Below the pieces are notes generated by a model. That model saw only the letters and a list, made by a program, of their open reading frames with translations. It made no database searches and had not been told where the DNA came from. This document shows, piece after piece, positions 1 through 5,830 of a stretch of 6,434 nt of DNA; within the stretch, counting starts at the first letter, position 1; the number at the start of each line of letters is the position of its first letter. The position numbers and the translations under genes were made by a program. Source of the DNA: Opitutia bacterium UBA957 (GTDB lineage: Bacteria; Verrucomicrobiota; Verrucomicrobiia; Opitutales; UBA953); contig DBCN01000009.1 of the NCBI GenBank assembly GCA_002293065.1, positions 467 to 6,900 of the forward strand. The letters run 5' to 3'.

Positions 1-828
1 GCCTGGGGCCCGCGCGGCATGTATGATGCACAGCCTGAAGCCAAGGGTTGGCAGGAGAAGGAAGACGCCGGTGTCGCGGCTCGCGTCGCCAAGGCCAAGA
101 CCGACCCCAAGACCCAGGCCGTCTGGTCCAATGGACCGCACATGAATTGGAACGGCATGGTGCATCCGCTCATCGGTTACAGTTTCAAGGGTGCCATCTG
201 GTATCAAGGCGAGTCCAACGCCGGTCAGGCCGTCGCGTACAAGTGGATCCTTGGCGACATGATCAAGGCGTGGCACAAGGCCTGGGGTCGCGAGTTCCCC
301 TTCATCATCGTCCAGCTTCCGCGCTTCATGGCGAAGAAGCCGGTGGCCGTCGAAGACGGCGGCTGGCCGGTCATCCGCGAGTCCATGGAGTGGATCGCGG
401 ACAACGTCCCCGGCGCCATGGTGTCGGTCAATATCGACCTCGGCGACGAGAAGGATATCCACCCGAAGGACAAGTTCCAGGTCGGCGATCGTCTGGCCGC
501 CGTGGCTTTGCAACGCGTCTACAAGACCCGTGTGCATGGCGAAGCCCCGCGCGTGGTGAAGTCCGAGCTCCAAGGCGACGCTTGGGTCCTCACCTACGAT
601 CGCGCCGTCGTCCTCAAGGGCGAAGGTAAGGGTTACGCCGTGCAAGGCTCCGACGGCAAGTGGGCGTTTGCCACGGCCAAGGCCGATGGCGCCAAGGTCA
701 CTGTCTCGGCCACCGAGGTGAAGGCCCCGAAGGCCGCCCGCTATGCTTGGGCCAATTTCCCGGAAGTATCCGTCTACTCGGCGGGCGCCGATGCACTTCC
801 GGCCGGCCCTTGGCGGAGTGATAAGTGA
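1..828 (+). CDS. Sialate O-acetylesterase, C-terminal part (5' truncated by window edge)
   Basis: The reading frame is open from base 1 (275 residues) and ends at TGA 826-828. The start lies outside the window; the Met at base 19 is internal. The family removes O-acetyl groups from sialic acids or acetylated glycans, is usually exported, and often sits in polysaccharide-degradation loci. Visible hallmarks, numbered from base 1, are the GAIWYQGESN block at residues 64-73, the VQLPRF segment near 104-109, the DIHP motif at 152-155 followed by VGDRLA (this carries the catalytic His, with Asp, in SASA/SGNH-type enzymes), and a C-terminal RYAWANFP...LPAGPWRSD block typical of the family end. The N-terminal part, expected to carry the GQSN nucleophile-serine motif, is missing. 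Family members are about 480-650 aa, so roughly half is seen. Its stop codon lies inside the first unit of the downstream repeat array. The family call is firm; the exact substrate is inferred. Confidence 0.9.
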   Translation, partial: AWGPRGMYDAQPEAKGWQEKEDAGVAARVAKAKTDPKTQAVWSNGPHMNWNGMVHPLIGYSFKGAIWYQGESNAGQAVAYKWILGDMIKAWHKAWGREFPFIIVQLPRFMAKKPVAVEDGGWPVIRESMEWIADNVPGAMVSVNIDLGDEKDIHPKDKFQVGDRLAAVALQRVYKTRVHGEAPRVVKSELQGDAWVLTYDRAVVLKGEGKGYAVQGSDGKWAFATAKADGAKVTVSATEVKAPKAARYAWANFPEVSVYSAGADALPAGPWRSDK

Positions 829-1112
829 GGGGGAGTTGAGGGCAGAGTCGAGGAAGAGTCGGGGAAGAGCAGGAGAAGAGTCGGAGAAGCGTCGTGGAAG
901 CGTAGGGGAAGAGTAGAGGAAGAGTCGTGGGAGGGTAGGGGAAGGGTCGGAGAAGAGTAGGCAAAAGTAGGAGAAGGGTCGGCGGAGAGTTGAGGGCAGG
1001 TAGTTAGCAGAATCGATTACTGAGTCGACTGAAGGGTCGTTGATAGCGTCGATGGAAGAATCGATGGCTGCACCGAGTACTGGCTCGAAGACTGCATCGA
1101 TAGCGGAGGTGA
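825..1112 (+). repeat. Tandem 11/12-bp GTCG array 1 (sense to the esterase gene)
   Basis: About 25 GTCG-like cores follow in phase. They begin at the GTGA that contains the esterase stop codon (base 825), then 835, 847, 858, 869, 880 and so on. From 847 to 957 there are ten consecutive spacings of exactly 11 bp, with unit consensus near GTCGGGGAAGA; the core degrades to GTAG or GTTG in places. From 1000 to 1096 there are eight consecutive spacings of exactly 12 bp, with units near GTCGATGGCTGC. The plus strand is strongly purine-rich and has no stop codon over the 11-bp part. No gene is supported inside. The period and phase are read directly from the sequence; the function is unknown. Confidence 0.93.
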
Positions 1113-1113
1113 T

Positions 1114-1126
1114 GGGGTGGTTCCCC
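1114..1126. other. Short GGGG-loop-CCCC inverted repeat at the centre of the convergent arrays
   Basis: GGGG (1114-1117), a 5-base TGGTT loop, and CCCC (1123-1126) can form a short hairpin. It sits in the roughly 45-bp stretch (about 1113-1158) that lacks the GTCG periodicity, between the right-pointing array (825-1112) and the left-pointing array (1159-1400). No T-tract follows on either strand, so it does not look like an intrinsic terminator. Similar GGGG/CCCC elements lie beyond arrays 3 and 4. A 4-bp stem alone is weak evidence; the recurrence is what makes it notable. Confidence 0.45.
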
Positions 1127-1158
1127 GGTGTGTGAGACTTGGGCGGTTGCGCTCGTCT

Positions 1159-1400
1159 CGACTCATTCCTCGACTCTGTGATTTACGCAGTCATCGATTA
1201 AGCACTCAATCCTGCACTCGACCCAGTATCGACTCTGCCCCGACTCTGCCCCGACTCTGCCCCGACTCTACGCCGACCCTATGATCGACGCTTTGTCGAC
1301 CCTACCCCGACTCTTCGTCGACTCTCCCCCGACTCTGCCCCGAGCCTCCCCCGACTCTACACCGACCCTTCTCCGACTCTCCCCCGACTCTATTTCCTAC
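1159..1400 (-). repeat. Tandem 11/12-bp GTCG array 2 (inverted, sense to the minus-strand gene)
   Basis: This is the same repeat as array 1 on the opposite strand, seen on the plus strand as CGACTCTGCCC units. Cores fall at 1159, 1171, 1195, 1207 and 1219 (12-bp steps, one unit near 1183 degraded). They then run at 11-bp steps from 1219 to 1274, one 12-bp step to 1286, and nine consecutive 11-bp steps from 1286 to 1385. The last unit, plus-strand CTAC at 1397-1400, contains the TAG stop of the minus-strand gene. As in array 1, the 11-bp units lie next to the gene and the 12-bp units next to the core. Three units at 1230-1262 are perfect copies. Confidence 0.93.
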
Positions 1401-2098
1401 CCAACCTTCTCCACGCCCGCACAATGCATGCGTTGGCCGGTGTTGGTTTGGAAGGCGTGCGCGGCTTCGGCCGTCGAGAGACGGGTCCGGAGCGTTTCCG
1501 CCCACGGATTCATCTCGTGGGAGCGGTCGCCGGCGGTGTTGGAAAGTTCGCTTAGCGTGAGGAAATAAGCCGCTTCGGTGCAGTGCTCGGTCCAGGTCGT
1601 CAGGTCGAAGCAAACGTCCCACAGCCAAAACCCGTTGGCATCTTGGAGCTGGCCGATCTTGAGGAGGTCGCTGGGCGAGGGCAGACGCTTGAGTGTCGCC
1701 TCGTCGGTGCGGAACGAGACCTTCAGTTGGGTGCGCTGGCCCGTGAGCGAGGTGACTTCCTGCAGGCGCAGGGCCAGCAGGTCGGGGTGCTTTTCGGGGT
1801 CCAGCCGGTCCTGTTGGCCCGGTGAAGCGGCGTCCGAGAACAACTGGATCAGGTCCGGGAGCAGCTGTGGGTCATTCTCCGTCGGTGATTCCCCGGTGAC
1901 CATCAGGTCGTAGATGACCTCATGCTTGCCGGCGCCATTCAGACGGCGGAGCGGCGTCACCTTAGTCACGCGCGGTTCACGCGGCAGGGACTTACGGAAC
2001 CAATGGTCGAACATCCCCGCGAGCCGGTTCAGGCTGACCTCTTCGGCCTGGGCGGTCGGGTGGAAGGCGCAACGCAGGTACGCGGTGAATGGGTACAT
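1397..2098 (-). CDS. Hypothetical protein (about 233 aa), unrecognised
   Basis: This reads on the minus strand from ATG 2098-2096 to TAG 1399-1397. I do not recognise a family. The N-terminus begins MYPFTAYLRC, followed by a helical-looking stretch (AEEVSLNRLAGMFDHWFRKSL). The middle is polar and Leu-rich, and an aromatic patch (GFWLWDVCFDL) precedes a segment with Thr/Trp/His and one Cys. No signal peptide, membrane segment or repeat is evident, so a cytoplasmic soluble protein is likely. The frame also extends six codons upstream to a TTG at 2116; the ATG is preferred because TTG starts are rarer and neither has a Shine-Dalgarno site. It lies downstream of the two MuiA-like genes on the same strand (76 bp after the stop at 2175), so co-transcription is likely. 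The GC-rich gap holds a GGCGCGCC palindrome around 2141. Coding status rests on frame length and non-repetitive composition. The stop is the first unit of array 2. Confidence 0.72.
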   Translation of the reverse strand: MYPFTAYLRCAFHPTAQAEEVSLNRLAGMFDHWFRKSLPREPRVTKVTPLRRLNGAGKHEVIYDLMVTGESPTENDPQLLPDLIQLFSDAASPGQQDRLDPEKHPDLLALRLQEVTSLTGQRTQLKVSFRTDEATLKRLPSPSDLLKIGQLQDANGFWLWDVCFDLTTWTEHCTEAAYFLTLSELSNTAGDRSHEMNPWAETLRTRLSTAEAAHAFQTNTGQRMHCAGVEKVG

Positions 2099-2174
2099 AC
2101 GCGAGGAGTAGACCAAATCGCGACCGATGGGAAGGATAGAGGCGCGCCGCGCCGCCGGGCGGGCAGAGGGCGGC

Positions 2175-3875
2175 TCAGTAGCCGATGACCTGCATGTCTT
2201 CGGGGCGTTCGATGGCGAAGCGGAAGGGGACGTCGCGCTTTTCGCCGGCCTTCACGGCATGGCGCCATTCGACGTACTTCGTTTCGGTCATCTTGAAGCT
2301 CGTGGAGTCCTTTTCGAGCTTCGGCTCCTCGAGGACGACCTTGATGTCTTCGTGGTCGCCCATCGGGAGCTGGTCCCAGATGACGAGGTCGATCTCCGTG
2401 GCCTTGCCGTTCTTCACCTTGAAGACCTGATCGAAGACGGTGCGCAGGGTCTTCTTGCCGAAGACGCCGGTGGTTTCCTCGCGACGGGCCAGCTCCTTAC
2501 GCTCGACGCTCACGGATTGGTCGACGCCGAGGAACGTCCAGAACTCTTGACCGGCCGGCACGAGGTCCATGCTGGCGTTGGCGACGAACGCACCGTCGAG
2601 GAAGACGGACGTCCGGCCGGGCAGCAGGGTGAAGTCGGACTTGTTGGTCGCGTGGGTCTTCAGGTAGACGTAGCTCGAAAGCTTCGGGACGCAGCTGTGA
2701 CGGTAGGTCGACGGCAGCAGCAGGCGCATCACGGTGACCTTGGCCATCTTGTTGTCCGACTTGATGTCGGTCGTTCGTTCGATGACGTAGGTCGCGGCGG
2801 TGCCGCCGGCGACGACCGCGGCGGTGCTGACGCTGGCGTCGGCGAGCGCGGCCGCCCCGGCCTTGAATTCATTGGCTTGGAACATGTTTAAATTTGAAGC
2901 GCCGCCACCGAAGTTTTGCTGCTTCTCGCCCGCGATTCGACCGGTTCCCATGGCTCTATCCCAGCGATTGCGGCCGTCCGAGTCCTTGCCGAGTTCATCG
3001 AGGGCGACGGCCTCGGCCTTGGCGAGGAACCACGGGGACATCTCGGGTTCGCGCCCGCCGACGCTGGGTTCGGCGGTGGAGAGCTTCAGCGAAACGCCTT
3101 GCCAGTCTTCACCGGTCGATTGGCGCAGTTCGGCGTGGTAGGTGATCTCGAGCGTCTTGCCCTTGGTGTCGGCGCGAAGGTCGTAGACGGGCTTCCAGCT
3201 AGGTCCATGCACCACGTAGCTCAGGCGGACTTCGGCGGCGCCGGCGGTCTTCACGTCAAGGTTGACGCGGGCCTGGTTGCGCGAGCGGCTCTGGTTGCCG
3301 TTGAGGGCCGCGATCTCGCGGTTGAAGGTATCGACCAATTGACGCGACTCCTTGACGCGCTTGGCGAGGTCCGTGGCTTCCTTGTCCAGGGCGACCTGCT
3401 GTTCCGCTTGGAAGTCGAGGTAGGCGGCCCACTTGAGCGGGTCCATCTCGGGGTTGGCGGATTCCTTGCCCACGGAGGTCAAGCGACCGAGGACCTTGTC
3501 CAAGGCTCCACGTCGGAAGGCCACGCGGCCTTCGGCGAGGGCGAGTTCCTTCTGGACGAGCTCTTGGGCTTGGATCTTCGCCTGCAGGGCACGGATGGCC
3601 TCATTGGCGACTTCCTTGACCTGGACGGTTTCGGCCCGGATGTCGATGAGGGTGAAGGCGCCGGTGCCCTCGACGCGAATGGACGAGAAATCGACGTTGG
3701 CGGGCAGGTTGTCGAAGAGCAGGGACTGGTCACCTGCGGCGAGGTCGCCCTTGAAGATGCGGACCACCTCGGCGCGGTCGGCGTAGACCGTCACTTCGCG
3801 CGGTTTGGCGTCGGGCGTCTTGACTTCGGCGGCGCCGAGCGCGGCGGCGAAGCAGAGGAAGGAGAAGAGTTTCAT
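2175..3875 (-). CDS. MuiA-like DUF4140/DUF4139 protein, downstream copy (566 aa)
   Basis: This is a member of the mucoidy inhibitor MuiA family (DUF4140 N-terminal, DUF4139 C-terminal). The biochemical role is not established; some members suppress mucoidy when overexpressed. Residues 1-16 (MKLFSFLCFAAALGAA) look like a signal peptide, so export to the periplasm or envelope is expected. DUF4140 covers about 27-125 (TVYADRAEVVR at 29-39; SSIRVEGTGAFTLIDIR at 64-80). A charged helical, probably coiled-coil segment runs about 90-190. DUF4139 begins near 210 with SYVVHGPSWKPVYDLRA (219-235) and STGEDWQGVSLKLSTAEP (253-270) and ends with PFRFAIERPEDMQVIGY. A variable Gly/Ala-rich linker at about 284-355 (NFGGG, NLNMFQ, Ala stretch) differs from the paralogue. 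The start is ATG 3875-3873, with an AT-rich leader (AAAATAAAACC) and no Shine-Dalgarno. It lies 35 bp after the upstream copy, probably the same operon. Confidence 0.9.
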   Translation of the reverse strand: MKLFSFLCFAAALGAAEVKTPDAKPREVTVYADRAEVVRIFKGDLAAGDQSLLFDNLPANVDFSSIRVEGTGAFTLIDIRAETVQVKEVANEAIRALQAKIQAQELVQKELALAEGRVAFRRGALDKVLGRLTSVGKESANPEMDPLKWAAYLDFQAEQQVALDKEATDLAKRVKESRQLVDTFNREIAALNGNQSRSRNQARVNLDVKTAGAAEVRLSYVVHGPSWKPVYDLRADTKGKTLEITYHAELRQSTGEDWQGVSLKLSTAEPSVGGREPEMSPWFLAKAEAVALDELGKDSDGRNRWDRAMGTGRIAGEKQQNFGGGASNLNMFQANEFKAGAAALADASVSTAAVVAGGTAATYVIERTTDIKSDNKMAKVTVMRLLLPSTYRHSCVPKLSSYVYLKTHATNKSDFTLLPGRTSVFLDGAFVANASMDLVPAGQEFWTFLGVDQSVSVERKELARREETTGVFGKKTLRTVFDQVFKVKNGKATEIDLVIWDQLPMGDHEDIKVVLEEPKLEKDSTSFKMTETKYVEWRHAVKAGEKRDVPFRFAIERPEDMQVIGY

Positions 3876-3910
3876 GGTTTTATTTTAAATAGTTCAGGGT
3901 GGGCGGTGGC

Positions 3911-5581
3911 TTATTGGCCGACCATCGGGAAGCCTTCGGGGCGTTCGATGGCGAAGCGGAAGGGGACGTCCTGCTTGGCGCCGGGCTTGAGCGTCAGGTT
4001 CCACTCGACGAACTTCGACTGGTCGACCTTGAAGCCGTCGGTGTCCTTGTCGTATTTCGGTTCCTCGAAGACCACCTTGATCTCCTCGTGGTTGGAAGAG
4101 GGGACTTGGTCCTTGATGGTGAGCTGGATGTCGGTGGACTTGCCGTTGGTCACCTTGAAGACCTTGCTGACGACGCTACGGGCGGTCTTCTTACCGAAGA
4201 GGCCGGAGAGTTCCTCGACCTTGCCGAGGTCCTTGAGGTCGACCTTCACCGATTGGTCGGCGCCAAGGTGCGTCCAGAATTCCTGACCAGGGGCGACGAG
4301 GTCGAGGCTGGCGTTCGCGACGAAGGCGCCGTCGAGGAAGACGGCCGTCGGGCCGGCGATGAAGGGGAAGTCCGAGCTGTTGATCGCCTTGGCCTTCAGG
4401 TAGACGTGCGGCGCAAGCTTGGGCACGCAGGTGTGGCGGAACTCGCTCGGGAAGGATTCGGAAGCGATGGCGACCTTGGCCGGTTTATTGTCGGACGGCA
4501 CATCGTAGGCGCGCGGGATGGCGAACGTCGCCGCCGTGCCGCCCGTATTCACGCGGGCGTAGGTGAAGTCCATCGCGGCGGCCACCGGAGCGAGGGGGCT
4601 GAGTTCAGGGACCTCGCTGGCGGACTTCCGATTGAGGTTGGTCGGCTTGGCGGCACCTTCGAGCATGACGCCGCCGGCGACGGCTACCGGTTGAGGGACG
4701 TAGCGCTGGATGAACCAGGGGGACATCTGCGGTTCGCGGCCACCGAGGTTGGGCTGCGCGGTGGAGAGTTTGAGGGCGACGCCTTTCCAATCTTCCCCGG
4801 TCGATTGGCGGACTTCGGCGTGGTAATTGACTCGGACGGTCTTCGCCTTCGTATCGGCGCGGATATCGTAGAGCGGGTTCCAGCTGGGGCCGCGGACCAC
4901 GTAGGCGAGGTCGAGTTCGATGGGGCCGGCCTGCTTGGCCTCGATGCGGACCCGGGCCACGTTACGGAACTTGAAGCGATGGGCGTTCAGTTCGTTGAGC
5001 TCGCGCTGCACGCGATCGATGTCGAGGTTCAGGCTGGTGCGGCTGACGCCGTTCGCGAGGATCTCCTTGTCGAGCTTGGCGAGCGTATCGACGTGGTACT
5101 GCAGGTAGGCGGCCCACTTCGAGGGATCCATCTCGGCGTTGGCGGACTCCTTACCCACGGACGTGAGGCGACCGAGGACTTTTTCCAAGGCGGCCTTTCG
5201 CTGGGTGATGCGGTTGTCGGCGAGGGTCAGGTCGCCAGCCTGGGCACGGAGCGCTTCAAGCTCCTTGCTCAATTTGAGCACCCGCTCATCGGCGACCTCC
5301 TTGGTCTGCACGCGCTCACCGCGGATGTCGATGAGCGTGAAGGCGCCCTTGCCGTCGACGCGGACGGAAGACAGGTCGGTTGCACCCGGCAGGTTTTCGA
5401 AGGTCAGCGTGTGGTCGCCGGCTTCGACGGTGGCCGACAGGTGCCGCACGACTTCGGCGCGGTCACCGTATACCGTGACGGTGTGGACCTTGGCGGCGGT
5501 GGTGGGGATGTCCGCGGCGGCAACGCCGAGCGTCAGGGCGGCCAGCAGGAAGCAGGAAGGGTTGAGCATGGGGATGAACAT
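3911..5581 (-). CDS. MuiA-like DUF4140/DUF4139 protein, upstream copy (556 aa)
   Basis: This is a paralogue of the next gene with the same architecture. A signal peptide lies at about residues 1-23 (hydrophobic FLLAALTLGVAAA). DUF4140 covers about 33-130 (TVTVYGDRAEVVR at 34-46; FTLIDIR at 81-87). A charged helical segment spans about 95-205, including VLGRLTSVGKESAN, which is nearly identical in both copies. DUF4139 runs from about 215 to the end (AYVVRGPSWNPLYDIRA at 226-242; STGEDWKGVALKLSTAQP at 260-277; PFRFAIERPEGF near the end). By eye the copies agree at roughly half of positions, least in the 290-350 linker. ATG 5581 is chosen; an in-frame ATG at 5569 (residue 5) would also leave a usable signal peptide. 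Upstream GGGGGA about 10 bases before the ATG is at best a weak ribosome site. It is first gene of the probable minus-strand operon; its promoter should lie between 5582 and array 3, but no convincing -35/-10 pair was found. Confidence 0.9.
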   Translation of the reverse strand: MFIPMLNPSCFLLAALTLGVAAADIPTTAAKVHTVTVYGDRAEVVRHLSATVEAGDHTLTFENLPGATDLSSVRVDGKGAFTLIDIRGERVQTKEVADERVLKLSKELEALRAQAGDLTLADNRITQRKAALEKVLGRLTSVGKESANAEMDPSKWAAYLQYHVDTLAKLDKEILANGVSRTSLNLDIDRVQRELNELNAHRFKFRNVARVRIEAKQAGPIELDLAYVVRGPSWNPLYDIRADTKAKTVRVNYHAEVRQSTGEDWKGVALKLSTAQPNLGGREPQMSPWFIQRYVPQPVAVAGGVMLEGAAKPTNLNRKSASEVPELSPLAPVAAAMDFTYARVNTGGTAATFAIPRAYDVPSDNKPAKVAIASESFPSEFRHTCVPKLAPHVYLKAKAINSSDFPFIAGPTAVFLDGAFVANASLDLVAPGQEFWTHLGADQSVKVDLKDLGKVEELSGLFGKKTARSVVSKVFKVTNGKSTDIQLTIKDQVPSSNHEEIKVVFEEPKYDKDTDGFKVDQSKFVEWNLTLKPGAKQDVPFRFAIERPEGFPMVGQ

Positions 5582-5624
5582 AGATTAAGCGTCCCCCGAG
5601 CCTGGTGCAGTCTAAAAGAATGGG

Positions 5625-5761
5625 GTGAGGACAGAGTCGGGGGAGAGTCGGGGTAGGGTCGGGGGCAGGGTCGATGGCTGGGTCGGGAGAGAGTCGAGGC
5701 AGAGTCTGGGTAGGGTTGAGGCAGAGTCGGGGCAGGGGAGAGGGGCGAAAAGCCGGTGTCG
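5625..5761 (+). repeat. Tandem 11/12-bp GTCG array 3 (divergent intergenic region)
   Basis: Cores fall at 5625 (GTGA), 5636, 5647, 5658, 5670, 5682, 5693, 5704, 5715 and 5726. All spacings are 11 bp except two of 12 at 5658-5682. The phase can be followed through degraded units near 5737 and 5747 to GTCG at 5758. The plus strand is the G/purine-rich strand. Unlike the other arrays it does not follow a stop codon: it lies between the divergent starts at 5581 (-) and 5831 (+), with its G-rich strand pointing into the plus-strand gene. The rest of the gap is 5582-5624 (AT-rich patch, presumably leader or promoter of the minus operon) and 5762-5830 (leader of the plus gene). Confidence 0.9.
5639..5670 (+). 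other. G-quadruplex-capable tract within array 3
   Basis: Five G-runs lie on the plus strand with short loops: 5639-5643 (5 G), 5650-5653 (4 G), 5656-5658 (3 G), 5661-5665 (5 G) and 5668-5670 (3 G). Loops are 6, 2, 2 and 2 bases. This satisfies the usual G3+ with loops of 1-7 rule for a G-quadruplex. It lies about 60-90 bp upstream of the start of the minus-strand operon. Formation in the cell is inferred only. Confidence 0.5.
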
Positions 5762-5789
5762 ATTTGTAATGCGCCCGGGGGCGTGGGGC

Positions 5790-5818
5790 TTGCTGAACGG
5801 GCCCGTGCTCGCAATAGT
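5790..5818 (+). promoter_or_regulatory. Possible weak promoter for the GYF_2/zinc-ribbon gene
   Basis: TTGCTG (5790-5795) and AATAGT (5813-5818) are separated by 17 bases. They match the sigma-70-type TTGACA and TATAAT in 3 and 4 of 6 positions. Transcription would then begin only a few bases before the ATG at 5831, giving a nearly leaderless message. Such weak matches occur by chance, so this is only a candidate. Confidence 0.2.
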
Positions 5819-5819
5819 C

Positions 5820-5830
5820 GGGGTGTCCCC
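5820..5830. other. GGGG-TGT-CCCC inverted repeat abutting the start codon at 5831
   Basis: GGGG (5820-5823), TGT and CCCC (5827-5830) form a perfect 4-bp inverted repeat ending at the base before the ATG. The 12-mer GGGTGTCCCCAT at 5821-5832 recurs exactly at 6420-6431, beyond array 4. The position could affect ribosome access or serve as a binding site, or it may be the residual end element of the repeat family. No Shine-Dalgarno is present here. Confidence 0.45.

Noticed and set aside
698..964. Minus-strand frame over the esterase end and array 1 (TLLRLFSCSSPTLPRL-type peptide)
   Set aside because: It is a translation of the 11-bp repeat and overlaps the esterase; the 11-residue periodicity comes from the DNA repeat.
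829..1396. CRISPR array
   Set aside because: Units are 11-12 bp, contiguous and degenerate, with no repeat of 23-40 bp separated by unique spacers, and no cas genes are present.
829..1396. Insertion sequence or integron-type element in the repeat-filled gap
   Set aside because: No transposase or integrase frame, no terminal inverted repeats with target duplication; the inverted structure is explained by the two arrays.
1281..1568. Plus-strand frame across array 2 into the hypothetical gene
   Set aside because: The first third is repeat translation and the rest is the antisense of the minus-strand gene.
2127..2891. Long plus-strand frames antisense to the MuiA-like genes (also 2916-4286 and 3899-5656)
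   Set aside because: High-GC shadow frames; the minus-strand frames carry signal peptides and recognisable DUF4140/DUF4139 motifs, while these have low-complexity Gly/Asp/Val/Arg composition.
3876..3910. Separate promoter in the AT-rich gap between the two MuiA-like genes
   Set aside because: TATTTAAAAT resembles a -10 region but no supported -35 partner was seen, and 35 bp with the same strand fits an operon.
5756..5830. N-terminal extension of the GYF_2/zinc-ribbon gene to a GTG start
   Set aside because: It would translate array remnants and leader sequence; the domain begins exactly at the ATG at 5831.
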